Below are positions 1 through 12,000 of a stretch of DNA of 64,000 nucleotides, one piece after another. The notes beneath the pieces were generated by a model. That model had not been told where the DNA came from, searched no databases, and saw only the letters and a program-made list of their open reading frames with translations. The translations under genes and the position numbers were made by a program. Location of the stretch: NCBI RefSeq assembly GCF_910589235.1, contig NC_060956.1, forward strand, positions 8,811,999 through 8,875,998, written 5' to 3'. The DNA comes from Vespa crabro. Its lineage: Eukaryota; Arthropoda; Insecta; Hymenoptera; Vespidae. Each line of letters starts with the position of its first letter. Position 1 is the first letter of the stretch.

Positions 1-3000
1 AATAATCATTCGTCGCGCCTTTCAAAATATTTTTCGCAATAACTTCATGAAATTTCATAATATTAAAAAAGAGAAAAAGAGTAAAAAATAAAAAAAGAAA
101 GAAAACTGGAATAGCCAGAATGTATTCCTTACGACGTACGAGAATTCGAGAAGAAAAGCCACGGAGTCTGAACCATCCGCTGGTATATGTCTGTCTCAAA
201 AAGGATCACGTAAAACTTATACACATATATGCGGATGGATCACATAAATATATATGTATAAATATATACTTGTACACATACGTACTTAAATCCATTCTAG
301 ATAACGGCAAACTATATACGTATTATATTGTTTTGTATTTACCTATTTGGTAACACCATAGTATTTGATATTAATATCGATATATTTTGTGAGAGTCGCA
401 TTACACCTTATAGTTTTTTGTAATAGACCTTACAGTTATACATATCGAAGTATATCTTCTATATCTATATATACATATTATCTACATATATATATATACC
501 TATACATATTTAGGTAATTAGGTAATCATTTGTGTTGTTACAGATCTTAGTTTTATTATCGAGAGACTAGGCGATCTAGGTTGGATAGTTAGAGCGAATA
601 ATTTTTTGGCGAATTATTATACTATGTATACGTTCCTACCGTTGAGACTACTAGTGAACTATTAGCTTTTTTCAGGAGCCACTATAATATCTTTAGATTA
701 GAATATACTTTAGGTACTTCTTCGTGGAAGATCACGCATCCTTCGTCTGCGAGCGTTTCTCAAAACGCAAACACCTTGATCGTATGTACATACCAAACCA
801 TCTCGAACGGAAATAAGGTCGAACAATTGTGTTGTTATGTCTTTACGCTGTTTTTACGAGTTTTCTTATCTCTTATCGCACGCTCGTATAATAACTCGGT
901 CACGTTTGATGTTCGCCGTTCGAGAAGGACCAATTATTACGGAAAGCAAGAAATGAGAAACGTATGTACATCTTCCACCGAGAATACATATTGCCAGCGG
1001 CTTTAATGAAACCTATTACATTGTACCTCTACTTAACAAGCTACGTTACATAGCCAAGTAATATTATACCTCTCTATAGGATATACACACTAAATATATA
1101 TCTTACGTATACGTGTCTATACCTATATCCTGGACCTTTACCGACTCAACATCCTGTACTCTTAATTCTTACATCCTTTATCTCCATACCTGTACCTTAC
1201 ATCCTCGAAACTTTTGCTTCACGGCTACATACTGTCTCACCTGTCCTACTCGAACTTCTTCCTGTATTTGATCTTATCTCTTTCAACCCCCCCCTATTAT
1301 ACACATTACACAGTAATTAACAGTTCTAAACTATTTAGCATCATTTACCTTAATAATAAAGCGTGAGACGTGTGTCCTAGAAAGTACGTACTTTGCCTGA
1401 GAGGCGCAACACTGTCAGTTTCGTAAGTAGACCAGATTTTAACATGCGGTTTCATTTCTGTTCACTCTGTAATGCTTTTTGGGCCGGATTTTGGTTTTGT
1501 CCTGAATATATAACGTAAACGTCCAACGGAGGAGGTGTGGTGCCTCGCATTAATGGTGAAGCATGACACTATCGATCAAAGCGTTTTTTCCTCTGTCACA
1601 GACGTTTTGATACAAAATTTTCTTTCTCGAGACAACCGTTTGGACGGGTCTATCTCAAGTTGTCTATGACCATGCAAGACAAACTTGATGAATTCCATGT
1701 TATTACAAAAGCTATCAACGAAGAAATGTCGAATGTTAATTAATCGATCACTGGTAATCTCGAACATAGTGCGTATTATTCGCATTTCGAATCTTTGAGA
1801 AAGCGAGAGCAAGAGAGAGAGATTATTAATATCGTACTGTTAATATCGTACATAAACGTCTGCTCTATGTGGAATCGTTTTGTTGCATCTGAGAAAGTAC
1901 ACGTATATGTACATATACTATATTACTTGAGAAATATATACGTTGCGGTGTAAGAATTGCACATATTTATGTATAGTATGCATAAATCTATATTTCAATA
2001 TTATATATAAATAAATATATATATATATAATTAATATATATAGATCTATAATTAATAAATATAAATATTATACCTATATATATAATTTATATATATATAA
2101 TAAATATATATAATATATTAAAACATCAATATATATATATATATATATAATATAACATAATATAATATTTGAAAAATTTCGGTGGTAATCAAATAAATGC
2201 GAGAGTAACGATCGAATAGCTAATTTAAGCTGAACTTATTGTTGTTCGATTAATTTAAAAAAAAAAAATATAAAAAAAAATAAAAAAAATGAGTCAAAGA
2301 AAAGACGATGTCGAGAGAAAAAGAAAAATATTGAGCGCTTGACGCAATCAAAACCAGCCCGGTAGAGAGACTTTAGGTACGGAAAAAGTCACTAATACTA
2401 TTAATATGTATCAGTGTATCTTTATGGCTAGAATAAACGCTCTTATACTTTTCCATCTGCGTATATTGTGAGAGCAACATCGATATGAACACTAGAATAG
2501 TAAATCAGTAGTGTAGTATTGTGGTCGGTGTTTTTTTAAATATTGTATCGTCAATATAAATGTGGTAGTAGCGTCGGCAATAAGTCGCACATCATGTGGC
2601 TGACAGGATCGATTCACAGAAATGATTCGTTTGTATTTAAGAAAACGAATGACGGTTCGACCGTTTGTCCGCCATAAATGCTTGACCAATTGCCGACCCT
2701 TAGTCGATATCTAATAAGCTATATAGTCAGCCTAGCAAATATTACTTAACGGTAACTGATTAACTAATACCTTAAAGGCTACAATAACCATAGATCATAG
2801 GAGGGTTTATTTTGTCGTAGATTGAAAATACCTCGGCCGCGCGTAGTTACTAGTACCTTGTTATACAATTTAGTCGCGCTATATAGACAATGCGATATAC
2901 ATACATACATAGTCAGAGTCTTAGTTGTGTGGTCTTTGAATTAGTATCAAATTATGAAATTTCATGGATGCATTTTCTCTTTCCCCTTTCTTTTTCTTCT

Positions 3001-3565
3001 TCTACTTTTTCACTATTCTTTCACTTATTCTATTCTATTCTTTCTTCTGATTTATCTCTTTCTTCTTATCTCTACTGTCTAACCTAGAAAAGCTTTTAAT
3101 CCTTTTTCACACATAATTTTTTTTTCTAACCACTTTTATCGTTTGATGAATCTAGTCATCCGTTATTCTCGAACCATTTATTCCGACGAATTTCTGCAAC
3201 GCTTCGCTTTAATACTTGACTTATCTCCATGTACATATTTTAAGTGTCTATGCATACCTTTGCCTGCTCGGAGAAAAATATTGAATAGACAATGGAATGC
3301 TCGTAAAATACGTAAGATGGAAGTGAATTGAATGATACGTATCAAACGAACTTCCACTTTCGATGAATATCATTAAACTCGATTATTTCGGTCAAGTCAA
3401 TATTTTTTTTCCCACGTGGTTGCAGAAATTTCGATCGTTAAGTCGAAGAGACGTTTTCAAAAAATTGAAAACAAGTCGAAGGGAAAAGAATGACTAAATG
3501 AAACACATCAAATACACTTAATAATTTCGTTCCAATATTATAATCGACTTTGTTTTCTCTTATAG
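1..3565. other. Intronic stretch upstream of the first recognised exon
   Basis: I see no coding exon here. The DNA is AT-rich with scattered short ORFs that have no domain or splice support. It includes a TA-rich low-complexity tract at about 2009-2163 and an A-rich patch near 2258-2290. It is best read as intron of the Musashi-family gene, because the first recognisable exon at 3566 starts inside a codon and has a good acceptor, so upstream exons (including the RRM domains) must lie before the window. Confidence 0.6.
2009..2163. repeat. TA-rich low-complexity tract
   Basis: About 150 nt made almost only of TA and TAA steps. It looks like a degenerate microsatellite inside an intron. Confidence 0.8.
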
Positions 3566-3598
3566 ATTTTATGTGGTCCGTGGGAGCTATACCAGAAG
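3566..3598 (+). CDS. Rbp6: Musashi-family RNA-binding protein, 33-nt microexon
   Basis: This is a very short internal exon of the Musashi (Rbp6/msi-like) gene. The acceptor is TGTTTTCTCTTATAG just before 3566 and the donor is GAAG|GTGAGT after 3598, a near-consensus pair. In phase 1 it reads (N/D)-FMWSVGAIPE and gives its last base to a Gly codon completed by the exon at 4546. Its length is 33 nt, so including or skipping it keeps the frame. It sits just before the Ala/Tyr-rich tail, in the disordered region after the two RRMs, so it may tune that tail rather than RNA binding. The family assignment rests on the downstream exons; this exon alone is not diagnostic. Confidence 0.6.
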
Positions 3599-4545
3599 GT
3601 GAGTATAACATATAAATGAATATTTAATTAATTTTATGCTCGTAGATAGTTAATCATAAAGTTGGTTAAATCTACCGATCATAGCCGTTCATTCATTCTA
3701 CAAAGTAGTCCATAAATATTGAATTGATGCCTATATTTTATAACAAATAATGTAATCGGAATATTGTAGATAAAAGTATTGATGATTTGAATAAATTTTT
3801 AACGTATTAAAATATTCTATTCGATTAAATATCTCTTTATTCTAAATTCGGAAAATATGTGCCTTATATAGATATTGTAACTTCCGCAAGATGTTTAGTA
3901 ATGCAGTATATGTACAGATATTCGATACAAAAAGTAGACGAATAGATATTATATGGCTATCGGGTAGGTCTTCGTATCAGACACTTTGAATATGATAAAG
4001 AGAAGAATACGTCGTAAACGTCAGTAAAATGTGGATGAACGACGATGACACTCCATGCATGTTTCAATATCTACTGGATATATATCGGGTATCACGTTTC
4101 AACTAGGTGGACGCTTTCCATTTGCATGCATACGTCGATATCCATTCACGATGATTGAATGATTGCGTACATAACCATCGAATCGTAGTAGAATCGTAAA
4201 AGGAAAAAAAATGTTATTAATATAGGTACCTATTTGGTACGCGCGTTAAGCATTGTAATGGAACGATCAAATAATAAATCAATGTTCATCGATCTGACCT
4301 ACATTTTCATTAAAACGTCTTTGATAATATGAATGGCAATATTGTTACAGACGTATTTGAAATATACATTTTTTATTATACATCGTAGACAATAGAGCAT
4401 AAACTCTTATAGAAAGGTAGAAGGATGGAGAACGCTTTTAATGTGACCTCTTTGCCAAGTCTCTCCGAGAGACGAGATAAAGAAACTTTAGGCAAGTACG
4501 AGAAAAGGATATAAATTTAAGAAAAATTGATTTTTCTGTTCACAG
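3599..4545 (+). other. Rbp6: Intron between microexon and Ala/Tyr-rich exon
   Basis: A 947-nt GT-AG intron in phase 1, bounded by GTGAGT and TTTTTCTGTTCACAG. I saw no other feature inside. Confidence 0.6.
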
Positions 4546-4629
4546 GTTTCTCAGCAGCGGCGTACGCGGCATACGCGGCAAGCCGCGGCTATTCTGGGTA
4601 CCCTAGTTTCGGACTACCTTACCCGACAG
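4546..4629 (+). CDS. Rbp6: Musashi-family RNA-binding protein, Ala/Tyr-rich C-terminal exon
   Basis: An 84-nt exon in phase 1 at both ends. The acceptor is TTTCTGTTCACAG and the donor ACAG|GTAACC. It encodes G-FSAAAYAAYAASRGYSGYP followed by SFGLPYPT. The RGYSGYPSF stretch resembles the RGYPGFAPSYGY part of the vertebrate MSI1/MSI2 tail, and the Ala-Tyr run matches the Ala-rich region next to it. GC content and third-position use are well above the flanking introns. In the main form I infer, it splices to 26715. Musashi proteins bind UAG-containing motifs in 3'UTRs and regulate translation; this tail is the disordered regulatory part outside the RRMs. Confidence 0.8.
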
Positions 4630-4802
4630 GTAACCACCTTAGCCTTAACCACCTTAACCACCATAATGCGACTCACATCGCGCCCCTGAACCTGAACTTG
4701 AACCTCATACAGGCGCAGCCCGCACCACACCACAATCCGCCTACCCCCACGCCACTCTTTTATCATCCCAATTTGGACCTCTACAACGCCATGCCTCTGT
4801 GA
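4546..4802 (+). CDS. Rbp6: Musashi-family, alternative C-terminus by read-through of the 4629 donor
   Basis: If the donor at 4630 is not used, the frame stays open for 57 more residues to a TGA at 4800-4802. The added tail is rich in Asn, His, Leu and Pro (GNHLSLNHLNHHN.. and LNLNLNLIQ..) and ends in YNAMPL. Codons are strongly biased to C or G in third position, unlike the surrounding AT-rich introns, so this looks like selected coding sequence and not chance read-through. It would be a composite terminal exon. AATAAA at 5601 could serve as its polyadenylation signal after an 800-nt 3'UTR that contains the CT/TATC microsatellite. No known domain is visible. Confidence 0.5.
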
Positions 4803-4932
4803 ACTAATTTATTTAATAATGACTCGAGCTATGCGCACACTAATCCATCGCCACAAACTAACCGTGCTATCGTCATCACCCATACCCATCGTGCCGGGAG
4901 CCTTGTACGTGAATCTAGGGCCAAGTACGAAC

Positions 4933-4938
<6 letters not shown>

Positions 4939-4987
<49 letters not shown>

Positions 4988-4990
4988 ATC

Positions 4991-5044
<54 letters not shown>

Positions 5045-5112
5045 CATCTATCTATCTATCTATTTATCTATCCACCTAAGTATTTATCTATCTACCTATC
5101 TATATATCTATC

Positions 5113-5191
<79 letters not shown>

Positions 5192-5207
5192 ATCTATCTA
5201 TCTATCT
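4939..5207. repeat. Compound (CT)n/(TATC)n microsatellite
   Basis: About 45 nt of pure CT are followed by about 220 nt of TATC repeats with a few interruptions (near 5045, 5072-5110). The overlapping Ser/Leu/Ile/Tyr ORFs are repeat artefacts. Confidence 0.97.
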
Positions 5208-7497
5208 CGCTTTCCCATTATTTAATCTCGAAGAAACCTATCTACTTTTCGACGAATGCGAAGAAAAATGTACATCAATGTGTGTACTTATGAAAGTCCT
5301 CGCTGATATTTTCGAACCAACCTGCTAGCGAGCTAGTATCTTTTACTTCTCTTTTACTCTGAAAGCAAAAGATCGTTGGAAATAGATCTTACCAGACGCA
5401 ACCAAGCCCTCGAGATATAGAGTATATAGAGATTTACGAGTAGAATGGTTGAAGCTCTTGACAAGTATCTTCACCGTTTAAAAATCGTTTTAGCTTTTCG
5501 ATCTTTACAACGATATCCTATTCTGAGATTGAAAAAAGAAAAACAAATCGAGGTTCAATGACCCGTGATATCGCGAAAACATTTTATTCTGGTTTTAGCT
5601 AATAAAAATGAAAATGAAAAATATAAGAACCAAGGTTTCTCTTGGTAAAGAAGAAAGAGAGAGAAGCACAGTATGAAATCACCAATATATGTCGTCCAAT
5701 ATCAATTCGTTTAATTAGATTCTGGACGCGATAGATTAGGAGTGAAATCGTTGTTGTTTAAAAATGAATGAAATGATTATAACAACGTCGTTTTGGGTTG
5801 GACTTCCTCGTGAAAAGATTTTACATGTTACAGGGTCGGTACCAACTCCTACGATATTACGACGATGCACTGTTTTTACATGGAAGTATCTTGTTTATGA
5901 TGACGATACCCAGAAACGAATAGAAATGTGTACAAATCACTAGGAATTATATAATGCGTTGATAATAATCGATGAACGTGCGAGGAGACAGTTCGAAATC
6001 ACTTTTTAAAAGCTAATGTATAAAAATATGAATGTTTTATTATTCTAATTGCTAACTTGGAGTAACAACAAAATTAACGACAAAATTATCAGACCTAATA
6101 GACTTTCGCGATAATGACGTGCTCGTAAAATTTCCGAACGTAGAAGATAAAAACACGTTGGATTTCGTATCGTGGAAACGTTATGATTCTTCTAGGGAAA
6201 GTAATTATTTTCATAAGTAATTCGAAATCCGATAAATTCATTTTCGAATAACAAATACGAATACTCCGATCGCTCCCATTTAAAAGCATATAACTATTTT
6301 GTTCTATTGTAGCTCCTACGAAAAACTTTTATCTTTATTCTGGTGCTCGAAAAAGGGACAAACCAACGCTTGGAAACTGATTTTTAGTACAATAATGAGT
6401 TTAAAGCCACGTCAAAATTATCAGACCGTCGTTGAAAGTTTCACAAGTATTACTGAAATTGATTTCGCTTAAGTTAGGTTGGAGTTTCGGGGCAGATAAT
6501 GAGATCGATCGCAATTTAAAATTAATTACGTGGACGCAGAATAGAGTAAAATGACATTGTTAATATCCAGTAGGAGTTAACGAGAGCAGGTTATAGGGAA
6601 AGAGCGGGAAAGAAGGAGAGAGAAAGAAAGAGAGAGAGGGAGAGAGAGAGAAAGAGATCAATAAAGAGAGAGAAAGAGTATCGATTGCCAATGATACGCG
6701 AGAGAAAGATGTGTTTTTTCTCTCTCTTTCTCACACACACACATGATGTGTGTGCACGCGTGGTGATTAATAGGAAATGTTTGATAAAAGTATACGTCTC
6801 TATCTCGATATCAGGGACGATCAAAATCGAAGTATGCTGATTGCGAGCGCTAGTCGACAGATTTTTTTCGGGGTCAAGTGCTCTTCGAGACCTCGATTCA
6901 AACTCGAAATGAAAATGCTGAAACATCTCGTCACAAGGAGCCCTGAAATGGAATCGTCACTACGACTGTACTCGACGTTAAAATTGCCGTCGATCGGCCC
7001 CTTTTCGATTCGATCATCGACTTCGTCAAGGCTTGGCTATGGAACTTTCGAATTATCGCAAGGGGAAAGACCCTGTGTGCCTACTGGAAATTCGCAATTT
7101 TATCCCCCTTTCTCCTATGTACACGTTCAATCGTTTTTTTCCATTCTTTTTTTTTTCTTTCTTCCGTGATATTATTTATGAACATTTCAATAACTAGAAG
7201 CTCGACAAATCGAAGTTCATTGTGCGTATATATTTCTTTTTGGTAGAATTTGGATTACGTCAGGTACTTTCTATAAATGCGAACTTTTCGGGAAAAATAA
7301 AAGAAGAATAAAATAATAAAAATATGTACGTGGTTGGCTCCTCGAATGTTAATATCATTGAAGCTTCTTCCAATCCACCAACCTGGTAGCTCTTTTTTTC
7401 TATGCGCTACTCGACCGTTACCTTTTCCATCTAACGTGCACATCTTTATTTTCTTTTTCTTCAACGTCTGACCAATTTCGTTTGTCCCTTTTCTGTA

Positions 7498-7499
<2 letters not shown>

Positions 7500-7536
<37 letters not shown>

Positions 7537-7541
7537 TTCTT

Positions 7542-7610
<69 letters not shown>

Positions 7611-7680
7611 CTGTCTATCTATCTATGTATATCTATATCTATCTCTCTATCTCTATCTCTCTATTTTTATCTCTCTCTTT
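7500..7680. repeat. Compound (CT)n/(TATC)n microsatellite
   Basis: CT repeats with CTTT interruptions run from 7500 to about 7592, followed by TATC units to about 7650 and a degenerate CT tail. Same order of units as the tract at 4939. Confidence 0.95.
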
Positions 7681-8000
7681 TCTTCTTATTCGTTTCTTTT
7701 TCTTTATTTTTCTCTTCCCATCCTTCTTTTCGTTTCACTTACCAGTATCTTCCTTTGTTCTACGCGTGAATTTGTCGAGAAGGCGAGTTATAGAAAGTTT
7801 GGTTGCCTTTGAGACTTCATACCCCATACTTCTTCCAAGCTGAACAACGTGTAACTATCGCTCCCTGTATTTTGAACATGCTATAAAAAAAGTAATAACA
7901 AGTAACAACGACTGTGCCGGATAAACTGCGATCGATGTGCCATCATAGTCATTTTTTGTATATATCCAGAGATTTTTCACACGAGTTTTATCCGAGAAAA

Positions 8001-8198
8001 ATGAAAATACGATATCTTTGCGTTCTTTGTTTCATTATTGAAGTATTACTTGATTCAAATTCATCATGTCTTGCTAAGTCGGGAGTTGTTTATTTTAAGC
8101 AAGGATTTCATTTCGGCAACTTCGACAATGCCGCTGTTTACCAAACACAACAAGCTCGTCTGCCTATAGTTCCTCCGAGTGCTTCGATCGTGCATTGA
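8001..8198 (+). CDS. Possible small secreted peptide nested in an intron (hypothetical)
   Basis: A 65-codon ORF starting at the ATG in GAAAAATGAAA. Residues 1-25 look like a signal peptide: basic MKIR, a hydrophobic core YLCVLCFII, then a small polar region ending SSCLA with a plausible cleavage after Ala. One acidic residue (Glu14) lies in the hydrophobic stretch, which weakens the case. The remaining 40 residues carry FKQGFHFGNFDN and end PPSASIVH. A TATA-like TATAAAAAA lies at 7882. I do not recognise the family. It could be a nested gene, an unrecognised exon or a chance ORF; the open frame also extends upstream to 7914. Confidence 0.3.
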   Translation: MKIRYLCVLCFIIEVLLDSNSSCLAKSGVVYFKQGFHFGNFDNAAVYQTQQARLPIVPPSASIVH

Positions 8199-8968
8199 CA
8201 ATCTTCGAAGCGCGAAATAGGGTGGGAGAAAAACTCATAAATAATGCACAATGTTTTTCGGACGTTTGTTCTTCCTCGAAAACCTCTTCCGTCTCCCTCC
8301 GATTCTTTTATTCAGCATTCCACACAAATAAGAACTTAACGTTATTTCACGTTCATGTATATACTTTTATACATCGACGATTCCTTTCCAATCGATTTTC
8401 TTTTCTGGGCTACACTTTATTTAACTTATTTTAATAATTCAACTTTAAGGCAATAACGAAATTACGTTGCCAAATTCAATATCTTGCTGCATATGGTTCA
8501 CGAGGCATGGCCGTAGAAGGAGGATTCTGTTCGCGACGATTGATCGCTCTTTAGATAAAAACTAATCCCCTCGAACTCGTCCATATATATTCTCAAACGT
8601 CCGAAAAACATTCGTCTAGCGAGACGTTCTTTGTGTATCGCGTATAGATATCTTCGTCATAACAATGTGCTTTTAAAGCTCGGAGGAACTTGAAATCAAG
8701 AGAGCAGCAAAACTTGGAGTTTCTCCGGCACAATTCAACTGGCTTCGTCCAATAGCTACCGAGCTTAGTCTAGACTTTAACATAGTGTGACAAGGAAATA
8801 TAAAAGAAAGCAATGACAAATTTACTTACCCTTGAAGCTGCACGTAGAGATTTTTTTAAACGAAGAGGAAAAAATAAAATAAAATGCAAAATAATAAAAC
8901 GAAACAATCGCACGAAAAGCAATAAAAAGTTGGAAACTAGGGACTTAGGGAGTTGGTGGTACTTTCAG

Positions 8969-9054
8969 GTGCCTTGGGACTACCACCCATAGCAGCCGGA
9001 GATACGTCACTACACGGCTACTCCGCAGAGTACAGAATCATTGCCGAACAATGA
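8969..9054 (+). CDS. Rbp6: Musashi-family, candidate alternative terminal exon
   Basis: The acceptor GGTGGTACTTTCAG precedes 8969. Read in phase 1, which is what the 84-nt exon at 4546 delivers, the sequence gives Gly then ALGLPPIAAGDTSLHGYSAE and YRIIAEQ, closing at TGA 9052-9054. Composition is clearly richer in GC than the flanking intron, and codons look used. It would give an isoform that ends here and lacks the NNYQ..FTNGYH tail. An internal GAGTACAG at about 9029 could act as a donor, so an internal-exon reading is possible. AATAAA at about 9984 is the nearest clear downstream polyadenylation signal. Confidence 0.5.
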
Positions 9055-12000
9055 GCTCCCGGAATGTTGTAAAACTCTCAAACGAATTCGAGAACGGCGT
9101 AGAACCATTAAAAAATGAAACTAGACTGGCTAGGAAGAAAAAAGTAAAATCGAGGGAGAAAGACAAGGATATAACGTACGAGGATACGTAGACACTCGCG
9201 TGACTTTTGATTAAACGCGAATGTCGGTTGTATGAAGAGTGCAATCGGAATAGAAAGAGGGAGTATGATACTATCCTATTTTCCTTTATGCGGTACGAGT
9301 AGTGTCTTGCAAAAGACTGAAATCGTAACGAATCTATCTTCCTGAGACGATAGAAAAGTATCCATCCCAGCCGCGTTCTTCTGCGACAACTAACGAGACG
9401 CAACGTTTTCATATACCTCTTGTGTCGGAATAATGCTGCTTGAATAGACACCGTAACGACTACAACGACGTCTTCAGAAGATAATTCTGATAACGACTAT
9501 CTATTCCCAAATAAGAATTTCAAAACGATATAAATTGATGCCCCTTTCGATAGTGCCAGGTTCTGAGCGAGGATTCGGAAAGATCTCTTCATTTTTTTTC
9601 CTTGCCATCGATTCGATGAACTCGCTCACATAGTATACGTATACTAGTAAAGTTTCCTGTTCTTCTCTGATTTTCTATATTTTTCATACCAGCTCTTTTT
9701 ATTCTTTCTCAATATTCAAAAAACAAGAAATTAAATATAATCGATCTTTTCTAAGAAAACAAATTTGTACAATTCGTCAATTTTGTACAATGGTCGTGAA
9801 ATTACCTATTCGCTCGAATGTGTCTTCTCGTATCATCGTTACGCGTTCAATGTCCAACGACGAACGTTTATTTCTGTGTGTTTATAGAACGCGTTAAAAT
9901 TTATTGCCTCTCTCTATATGCGATCGAATTCACGCGGGCAAAATCGAACCGAAAACTATCATGTTCGACATGTCTCTCGTGCTAATAAAAAAGAAGCTAA
10001 AAAAGGAAAGAAACAAAACAAAGAGATAGATAGAGAGAGAAAGAGAAAAGTTCGAATTGCAATCGATATAAAACGTTTTACGAAGAACTAGCCTAACCAA
10101 TCGAAACCTTCTATTTTGTTTGAGACAGTCCGAGCGTGCCGATATTTATTCTCGTTCTCTTTGCAAATTGAAAAGCCTGTCGGGCAAAACAATCGGCACG
10201 TTCTTGCGTGAATCGAGAAATTAATCGGTCGACGTCGGCTCGCGGCGCTGTTTTCCAACTTTCGATGCTCATGTTTTTACAAAACCGCTTTGTACTATAT
10301 ATATTTTAAATAAAAGAACTAGAAATACGTTCGAACGAAACGGAGAAATTTCAACTTCGGCTTCTACAACGCAATCGCATTAAGAACTCAAAACGAGAAA
10401 CGATGTGGTCGCTTATCAGAAAGGATGAAGGACGATGAGTCTTGTGGGGATGATTCGAAGCATAAAAGAACTCGATGGGTGGTTGCAACCCCGAAAAGGG
10501 CCGGTGGTAGGAACTTTGGTAAAAGAAGTGCACCATCGTATTTCATAGTCATTACCGTAACGTGTTACCGTGTGCGCTCGTTGCGCCACGCAATAAATCG
10601 TCGGTTTCCGTTACCATGGAATGGTGGTCTGAAAGAAAAATAGAAAAAGAGGGAAGAAAGGAGGAAGAAATGGGGTAGAATAAAGGGTGCCAAGGGTTAT
10701 TGTACCTCTTCGTTGCTCCCGAGCTAGTCTTGATTCATTCTCTTTCTCTCTCTTTCTTTTTACTAACACTCGTGATCTCTCTCCATTCGTAATCTCTCGT
10801 TTTTCTTGATTATATCCACATTCGAATTATTCATCACTTTCTTCGTTGTTTTTATTCCTCTTCAAATGTAGGCTAACTCGAAAATGTGTAAATTTTAATA
10901 ATTCTTTCAACAAAACTTTTTTCTTACCTGAATATATTTTAAATATTTTCTTCTTTATTCCATAATGGAAGTAATTTTGTTCTCTTTGGATAGGATAATC
11001 GCGTGCTAAAGCACATTTTATACACATCGTGATATTTTTTCATCTTCGAATTCACTGTCTCCGCGTACGTTATAGTTGTCAATGAACGATATGCAGTAGA
11101 TATGTTGACGGAAATGCGAATAAGAATGAAATAACATTAAACGTGTCTAAATGAAAGCGTGTCCTTCGCGATATTTCTGTACATACTATATTGTACAGCT
11201 TTTCGATGCGGAATATACGTGCCTATGATTATGAATTTTATCCTGATAGGTGAAAGGGTCAGTGATGTTTTCTTCTTTGAGAAAACTCATTTAGATTGTT
11301 GATGCGTTAATTAATGAATAAATGGCTGACCGTTCATTTTCGCAAGACGGCTAATTTTCATATACGCTCGCATATGTCCATGAATATACATATACAGACT
11401 TATGTACACGCGCGCGCACATACATAAGCACTCGCGCGCACATACACCCACATTAATTATAAATAACAATTTGAAGATTATACATATATGTATACAATGA
11501 AGAGAATATAAATTTAATATTGATATTATTCATATTTGTTGAAATTGGTATGTCCTATTGATTAAATGCTATTCACTTTTACAATGATGATTCATCAAAT
11601 GTGTTAAATGTTTGAATAACGAGCTATAAGGTAACGCGCGACATCCATTCTACCGTTCATAGCTATTACATTATGAAACTAGATTATAAATGATTTTTAA
11701 TTCTGTTCATGTCACTTCGCAGATATTTTCGATACTCGGCAAAATTGAAAATAACCGTGATGTGATAAAACTTTTTAATCGATAACCAAATTTTATCGAC
11801 AGAAAATCCAAGAAGAAACGTTCACTCGCGAAGATTCACGGTTTGTTCAAAAATTGATAAATGCAAACGAATACGAATACTCTTGCATAGTTACGTAAAT
11901 ATATTTCACCGTTTCGTTTAACACTTTTTTATGGAATAATACGATTGTTCACTGAATCGTAAAATATTCTATTGTTATCTTACGCCCTGCTCGTTTTCAC

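Larger units (their letters stand above)
4803..8968 (+). other. Intron, or 3'UTR of the read-through isoform
   Basis: GC-rich, CDS-like composition continues to about 4930, then a long microsatellite, then ordinary AT-rich intron. A GA-rich patch lies at about 6597-6680 and a second CT/TATC microsatellite at 7500. The one ORF I consider is at 8001-8198 (listed separately). Confidence 0.5.

Noticed and set aside
4819..5293. Long Ser/Leu/Ile/Tyr-rich plus-strand ORFs
   Set aside because: They are translations of the CT/TATC microsatellite, open only because the repeat has no stop codons.
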